NCBI GenBank assembly: GCA_013115125.1
Contig: JABANN010000374.1
Location: forward strand, 1 to 34,421
From: Perkinsus olseni
Lineage: Eukaryota; Perkinsozoa; Perkinsida
Direction: 5' to 3'
Length of the DNA stretch: 34,421 bases
In this document: positions 30,221 to 34,421 of the stretch, in pieces
How positions within the stretch are numbered: position 1 is the first letter of the stretch
Layout: every line of letters begins with the position of its first letter
The notes under the pieces: model-generated
What the model saw: the letters and a program-made list of their open reading frames with translations, nothing else
What the model was told of the DNA's origin: nothing
The model's database searches: none
Made by a program: the position numbers and the translations under genes

Positions 30221-31780
30221 TCACTGTAGTTGAATGAGGAGAGGCCTGCTACGGTAGAGTAGGCAGGTGCTGACCAGTGCCAGTAACGGTATAACCATCG
30301 TGAGCCAAGCGTAGGGCTCAGGAATGACGCTCATCAAGGCAGTGTCGAAAAGGATGGTACCACCCGCAAGCAGTGCGAGAAGCTCGTAGATCGCAGCGAA
30401 TAATACCATCGAAACGGCCTCGACCCATCGGGGTCTCCTTCTGTGCTCGAAGCACGCGTAAGCAGCGAATACGAGAAGAGGCATCCGGCAAGTCAGAAGA
30501 ATCAGAGTTGAAAGGAAGCATCGGAGAGCCTTCCACCATGGTATACCCAGCGTGGAGGCCGTACAGCAGATTGTAACAAAGCGTCCAACACAGGCCAGCT
30601 CGATCGGGAAGGATATGATGGCGAGGGTCAAATAGCTGACAGTCCACGGACGGCGTCTGCCTGTTATATATTCCTTGTGATTGCGGACGTACTCCTCGAA
30701 TGCTTCTAGTGAACCGTACCAATTCTTTATCAAATCTCGGATAACCAACTTATCCTCTTCGAGCAGGCATTCCCCTCCTTCCACGGTGAATTTACTGGCT
30801 TGTCGATGCAAGGCGAGTCTGTGTGGCAAATACTCGTACACGACAAATACTCCCAAGAAGCACGTCAGAAGGAGGCTACAACCTAGCATACACGCGTAGT
30901 ACGGCGTCTTCACTGCGGCATCGGCACCCACTATGTCCAGGACGGACAGAGCAACGATGGCCACTACTTCCGCCAGGGAGATGATGAAGGCAAATTTTGT
31001 TTGCCTTATAGACACCAGGCGGATGCTTCGTTGTAAACCATGCTGTTGGAGGAAACTAGCGACTTCAAAGACACACCAGAGGCGTTTGAAATAGTCGCAT
31101 GACCAAAGAATGAGCAACTCGTTAGACTTGCCGAGGAAAGAGCTGAGGCCCCATATGCCTCGGAGTTTCGCTACTTGGTCAGTCTGGGATATACAACATT
31201 TGTCAAGGAACACCATGGCACGATTATATCCAGGTATTCGACACCCATAGAATAATGCCAGAGGGAAGCTGATCACTGAAGTGCCGAAAGCGATGAGGTA
31301 TGCAGTTCTATCGCTCAGAGCCAAGCAAAGACCAGCACCAAGCGAAACCACCACGGCATTCGCAACAATATAGCCTAGAAAGCAATATTGAGAGGCTACC
31401 AAAGCCACGTGCTTTAACGGTGGATTCGCCGACCACGAGTGACTGACGGAGGCATCTAGATGGTCCACAGACTGCGATAAGGCGTATGTATCCTCTCCAC
31501 CGTTAGAGTCCTTGAATAGATGGCGCTTTTTAGCAACTGTACTCATAGGTACACCACGAAGATACAATGACGAGTCGGCAAACTCAACCGCTTGGCTCAC
31601 AGCCGTATTTTGGGCGAGCAGGAAGTCAGGCAGTTCCACTTCGGTAGCCGTGACCACCTCCATACGATGCCCATGAGAAATACAAACTGACGGTGAGCGG
31701 TTAACGCTTGGACGTCGGCTAAGTCGCACCCGGTCCGAATCCCCGATAGTACCCAATCTTTTTTTTATTGGCGAGTGCAT
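30221..31780 (-). CDS. TIR-like domain embedded in an eight-helix membrane protein
   Basis: Single uninterrupted frame of 519 residues, intronless. About 115 N-terminal cytosolic residues are followed by two membrane spans near 125-180 (FLGYIVANAVVVSLGAGLCL, YLIAFGTSVISFPLALF). A soluble region near 190-255 reads MVFLDKCCISQTDQ, then FLGKSNELLILWS, then YFKRLWCVFEVASFL. Six more spans follow, among them IISLAEVVAIVALSVLDIVG, LLLTCFLGVFVVYEYL and LSTLILLTCRMPLLVFAAY. The F-L-D-K-x-C-I-x-Q, S-x-x-L-L-I-L-W and R-L-W-C-V-F-E signature is that of TIR-like proteins, the last being the conserved helix motif. I believe such proteins are numerous in dinoflagellates and Perkinsus. Whether it signals or has NAD-cleaving activity cannot be seen: the candidate catalytic Glu is in C-V-F-E. 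A partial paralogue lies at the right edge. Confidence 0.82.
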   Translation of the reverse strand: MHSPIKKRLGTIGDSDRVRLSRRPSVNRSPSVCISHGHRMEVVTATEVELPDFLLAQNTAVSQAVEFADSSLYLRGVPMSTVAKKRHLFKDSNGGEDTYALSQSVDHLDASVSHSWSANPPLKHVALVASQYCFLGYIVANAVVVSLGAGLCLALSDRTAYLIAFGTSVISFPLALFYGCRIPGYNRAMVFLDKCCISQTDQVAKLRGIWGLSSFLGKSNELLILWSCDYFKRLWCVFEVASFLQQHGLQRSIRLVSIRQTKFAFIISLAEVVAIVALSVLDIVGADAAVKTPYYACMLGCSLLLTCFLGVFVVYEYLPHRLALHRQASKFTVEGGECLLEEDKLVIRDLIKNWYGSLEAFEEYVRNHKEYITGRRRPWTVSYLTLAIISFPIELACVGRFVTICCTASTLGIPWWKALRCFLSTLILLTCRMPLLVFAAYACFEHRRRPRWVEAVSMVLFAAIYELLALLAGGTILFDTALMSVIPEPYAWLTMVIPLLALVSTCLLYRSRPLLIQLQ

Positions 31781-32829
31781 CCTGCTTATGGTCCATCATC
31801 ACAGAACACACGCTTTAGTATAGATCCATCCGTTCTGAACACTGAAACCTCATCGGAAAATGTGGACTCTCTCCGAGAGAGTCTCTCGCCTCAGCTACAC
31901 TTCGCCATTCGGTCGTTCACTAAGCTACACGTCGATACTCAATCACATAACAATGTTTGACAGTACGGGCGACTCCAAACAAGGTGAAACACACTCAACT
32001 CGGCCATCGTCCGTACGAAGAAAACTTGTTCAATTGCGAACGAGGCGGTCGCCTCGCGCTAAAACCCCTGCCGCACTCGTCGAGTCTTTTTGAACCTCAG
32101 AACTCAGATTTTCCACGACATCGAGGTTGTCTGACAGGAGCTTCGCCGCAAAAACAGTAACGACAAAAACGCTCCCTGTGTCACCCACACCGGTGTGAAG
32201 TGCCCTGTACGTACGAGAAAGATTACAGAAAAAGACCAACCCCGCGCATCCGAACTCACAACCTTCCGGATGTAAGAATAAGATTCCACCGTTGGACCAT
32301 ATTTCATTAATTTCCAGGCCAGGTAGTACGGTAGCTTACATATACCGTACTTCGTATATACGGTATCGAACGTATATCGATTTGAATCTTTTATAAAGAA
32401 TGTTATTCAACTCGCTGTTATGTTCGTGCATCCGGTCCACTGCAATGGCGCATGCAATGAATTACGATCATGCCGGGATGGCCTAGTAGAAGTAGTGCTC
32501 GCTTCATACGCCCAAGGTCGCTGGATCGATTTGTGCTCTCGCTATGATATAATATCTTTGATATTACGGATATGATACGTAAGAGAAAGTGATCACATCA
32601 AGTGATCATTGCTAATATGGCCCTGACCGTCAGATTTATAAGCGAGATGTCGCAGATACTCCAACTCGCCCTTCGCGCACACGATTCTGCCATAGGCACG
32701 GTGAGGCCCGGTACGCCCGACTGGTGCTCCCACAATGGGAGTCCCACCCCGCCATGGATGTCTTGCAAGATATCTCAAGCCAGGAAAATAACGCGAGCAG
32801 CCGTTTGAGCAGAAAATTCAATTAAAGAG
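31781..32829. other. intergenic region, AT-rich in part
   Basis: Upstream of the TIR-like gene (minus) and beyond the 3' end of MOZART1 (minus). Frames up to 77 codons show no motif. An inverted repeat lies at 32342-32366. Confidence 0.55.
32342..32366. repeat. inverted repeat, 8-bp arms
   Basis: ataccgta (32342-32349) and tacggtat (32359-32366) around a 9-nt spacer, in an AT-rich stretch with further gtatat and cgtatat words. Function unknown. Confidence 0.6.
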
Positions 32830-33158
32830 CTACCCATCAGCATGCGTCAGTCCGCGTCGGACCAGTCCGTCATTCTCTCCCTGCCTCGCTGTGCCGCATT
32901 CTCGTCTAATCTCGGTGATAACATGGGCCAGCGCTTCGGGATTGACGATCTGCAGTCACATGTCATTCAATTACAGGAGGTAATTGCTGAGGTATGGCTT
33001 ACTCTAGTTTCCAACAGGGCCACGCATAGCCGCAGCTGACGCGGGGAGAGACCAGTGTCGAGAAGGTCTGAGATGCGCTGGAGGGTACGAAGAGTCGCCT
33101 CCCGCTGATCGGATGGCCTCTCCTGCCGCTGCTGCTGAGTAACACTGGCACTGGACAT
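32830..33158 (-). CDS. MZT1: MOZART1 (gamma-tubulin complex small subunit)
   Basis: Tiny helical protein that binds the N-termini of GCPs and activates gamma-tubulin ring complexes at microtubule-organising centres. Two exons on the minus strand, 33158-33003 and 32949-32830, are joined over a 53-nt intron with a consensus gtaagc donor. They sum to 276 nt (91 residues; the family is 70-80). Exon 1 has LRTLQRISDLLDTGLSPRQL followed by RLCVALLE, matching the human L-L-E-I-S-R-I-L-N-T-G-L-D helix. Exon 2 begins IVNPEALAHVITEIRRE, matching G-I-N-P-E-A-L-S-S-V-I-K-E-L-R. The N-terminus is Gln/Ser-rich. A C-terminal extension of about 22 residues is charged. The intron removes an apparent early stop. 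Confidence 0.9.
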
Positions 33159-33922
33159 TACACCAAACGAGTTCGAAAGAGCACCCCAACACGGGATCTC
33201 CTTATTGACAACAGGAACTTACACGAGGAGGAATTGGTGACCATGAAACCACAGATTTCCAGTCATACCCGCAATGGCGCCATCTACGCGACAGTTAGTG
33301 CACAAAATACAGGGTAAATATCAAAAGGCCTCTCCAGGCGAGGCGAAACTCTCATCGCAAGTCGACCTGTGACCTTCAAATCTTGTGACCTCGGATGATG
33401 ACCTTCCTGAAGGAGCAGCGCCAGCGTAGTTGTTGTTAGGGCAGAGGCAACTTCCAACTCAACAAGTTGCCGTATCGGTTTGATGCAATCAGCAAATACA
33501 GTTAGTCTACAGCAACTGGTGTAGAAGGGGATACATTTCCGTTGGTGACTGTATCGAATGGTAAATACTTGAATGCTAAGTGTACGAGCCTCGCAGGGTT
33601 CAGGAATATAATTCACTAAAAAGTCCGAAATGATCGGCCCCGCCGCTCCCCGTTTCGGGCACATGCAAAACTCCGGAGCGAGCCGCCGTCGCTCTACCGT
33701 ATCGTAAGCTGTGTACCATTTGGAGTCTTAACGGCTTCACCGCTCCACAGCTTCGACAGTATGCGAATTTGGAGACGAGCAGATTTATAAAACTGAGTCG
33801 ATCAATACAGATCGAACAACATACGGATGACGAAAAGTGTAAGAGTGAAGTGAGCGATCGAACGCCCCGGTCAGGAATGAGTGAAGGAATATTAGAGTGA
33901 GTTTTCTGTGCTGACCATCTTC
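33159..33922. other. intergenic region
   Basis: Between MOZART1 and the partial membrane-protein paralogue, both on the minus strand. A minus-strand frame of 126 codons (33284-33664) starts with ATG but shows no motif; I could not decide whether it is real. Confidence 0.45.
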
Positions 33923-34402
33923 TCAGGACCCGATCTTAGGCCGCGTAACCGAAGTGCGTGACCGCGATAGGTCCACCAGATAGGTCCACCGGATACAGGC
34001 ACAGGCGGGGACGACGAAGATCCATCCATAGGGTTCGGGGAGGTCGAACTGAGTTGCCAGACTTGAATCGAACAACGCCACGCCTCCTCCAACGATCTCC
34101 GTTGTATCATACAAGAGTCCAAAACAGAGAACCACGATAACGACGACCCAATTCGGAACACCGTGCCTACCAGCTGAGGTAGTCAGTTTGCATGCAACAA
34201 AGGCGAACAGAGGTGTTCGGCATGCCAACATTACGCATGCAATGAGCACGTCCCGAACATATAGCCACCAGTTGTCCCTCGGGGCCATAGTGGGCGAAGA
34301 TATGAGGCAGGCGATCCGTGGTGCCCAGATGATGAAATATGGGAACATTACTACACCCCTCCACAAATTCTTAGCATATCCGGTTTTTCGACTCGTGCAC
34401 TG
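33923..34402 (-). CDS. paralogue of the TIR-like membrane protein, C-terminal part
   Basis: An open minus-strand frame runs from near 34402 to a stop at 33923 and aligns with the last third of the 30221-31780 protein: LIACVMLACRTPLFAFVA corresponds to LILLTCRMPLLVFAAY, YDTTEIVGGGVALFDSSL to YELLALLAGGTILFDTAL, and LPEPYGWIFVVPAC to IPEPYAWLTMVIPL. Three or four membrane spans are visible. The part with the TIR-like motif would lie beyond the right edge. A TGA at 34403-34405 sits next to a possible splice site, so this copy may have an intron that the first copy lacks. Confidence 0.7.
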   Translation of the reverse strand, partial: QCTSRKTGYAKNLWRGVVMFPYFIIWAPRIACLISSPTMAPRDNWWLYVRDVLIACVMLACRTPLFAFVACKLTTSAGRHGVPNWVVVIVVLCFGLLYDTTEIVGGGVALFDSSLATQFDLPEPYGWIFVVPACACIRWTYLVDLSRSRTSVTRPKIGS

Positions 34403-34421
34403 TCACCTGGACGAGTACGGA

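Noticed and set aside
1-34421. CRISPR arrays, bacterial operons, riboswitches, retroelement or capsid genes, and the dinoflagellate spliced-leader sequence
   Set aside because: None was seen on either strand; the only tandem repeat is the TAG tract.

Overview
This window is nuclear DNA from a flagellated, intron-rich protist, most likely an alveolate close to Perkinsus (inference, about 0.6). The evidence is that conserved eukaryotic genes (PP2A scaffold A, RPS23, RBM42, TRAPPC2, MOZART1) are cut by many very short GT-AG introns, mostly 41-62 nt and some near 37 nt. Genes are close together on both strands. There is a CFAP144-like axonemal gene, a TIR-like multi-membrane protein with a paralogue, and genes without obvious homologues. 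Most apparent in-frame stops lie inside introns. Splicing restores exon sums divisible by three in every gene that could be fully modelled, so no altered genetic code is needed.

Layout. 1-3432 (+): a TAG microsatellite, then a 19-exon PP2A scaffold subunit whose 5' end is off the window. 4014-5666 (-): an intronless 550-residue protein of unknown family, with a possible relic of a related gene just beyond its 3' end. 6460-7293 (-): a CCCH zinc-finger protein, head to head with 7714-12768 (+), a tandem cluster of three paralogous genes. These three encode about ten copies of a domain I read as SpoVS/Alba-like, a family best known from sporulating bacteria. This is the most unusual feature of the window. 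12873-14666 (+): an RRM protein. 14793-15684 (+): a CFAP144/FAM183-like protein. About 15815-17525 (+): an ARMC6-like armadillo protein. 18033-18622 (-): RPS23. About 19740-21476 (+): a coiled-coil protein. 21522-23287 (+): a helical protein. 23602-24910 (+): RBM42. 25102-25349 (+): a 66-residue protein. 26355-27407 (+): a zinc-knuckle/RS protein. About 28418-28956 (+): an unknown protein. 29108-29746 (+): TRAPPC2. 30221-31780 (-): the TIR-like membrane protein. 32830-33158 (-): MOZART1. 33923 to the right edge (-): part of a second copy of the membrane protein family.

How the genes relate. Most are unlinked housekeeping functions: phosphatase scaffold, ribosome, splicing, vesicle tethering, microtubule nucleation and axoneme. 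The coherent local unit is the SpoVS-like cluster. All three genes are in the same orientation. Each one's last two domains carry the same intron phase pattern (0 in the penultimate domain, 1 in the last), which points to duplication of a two-domain ancestor followed by domain gain. All models were made by reading exon joins by eye; no alignment or database search was run.
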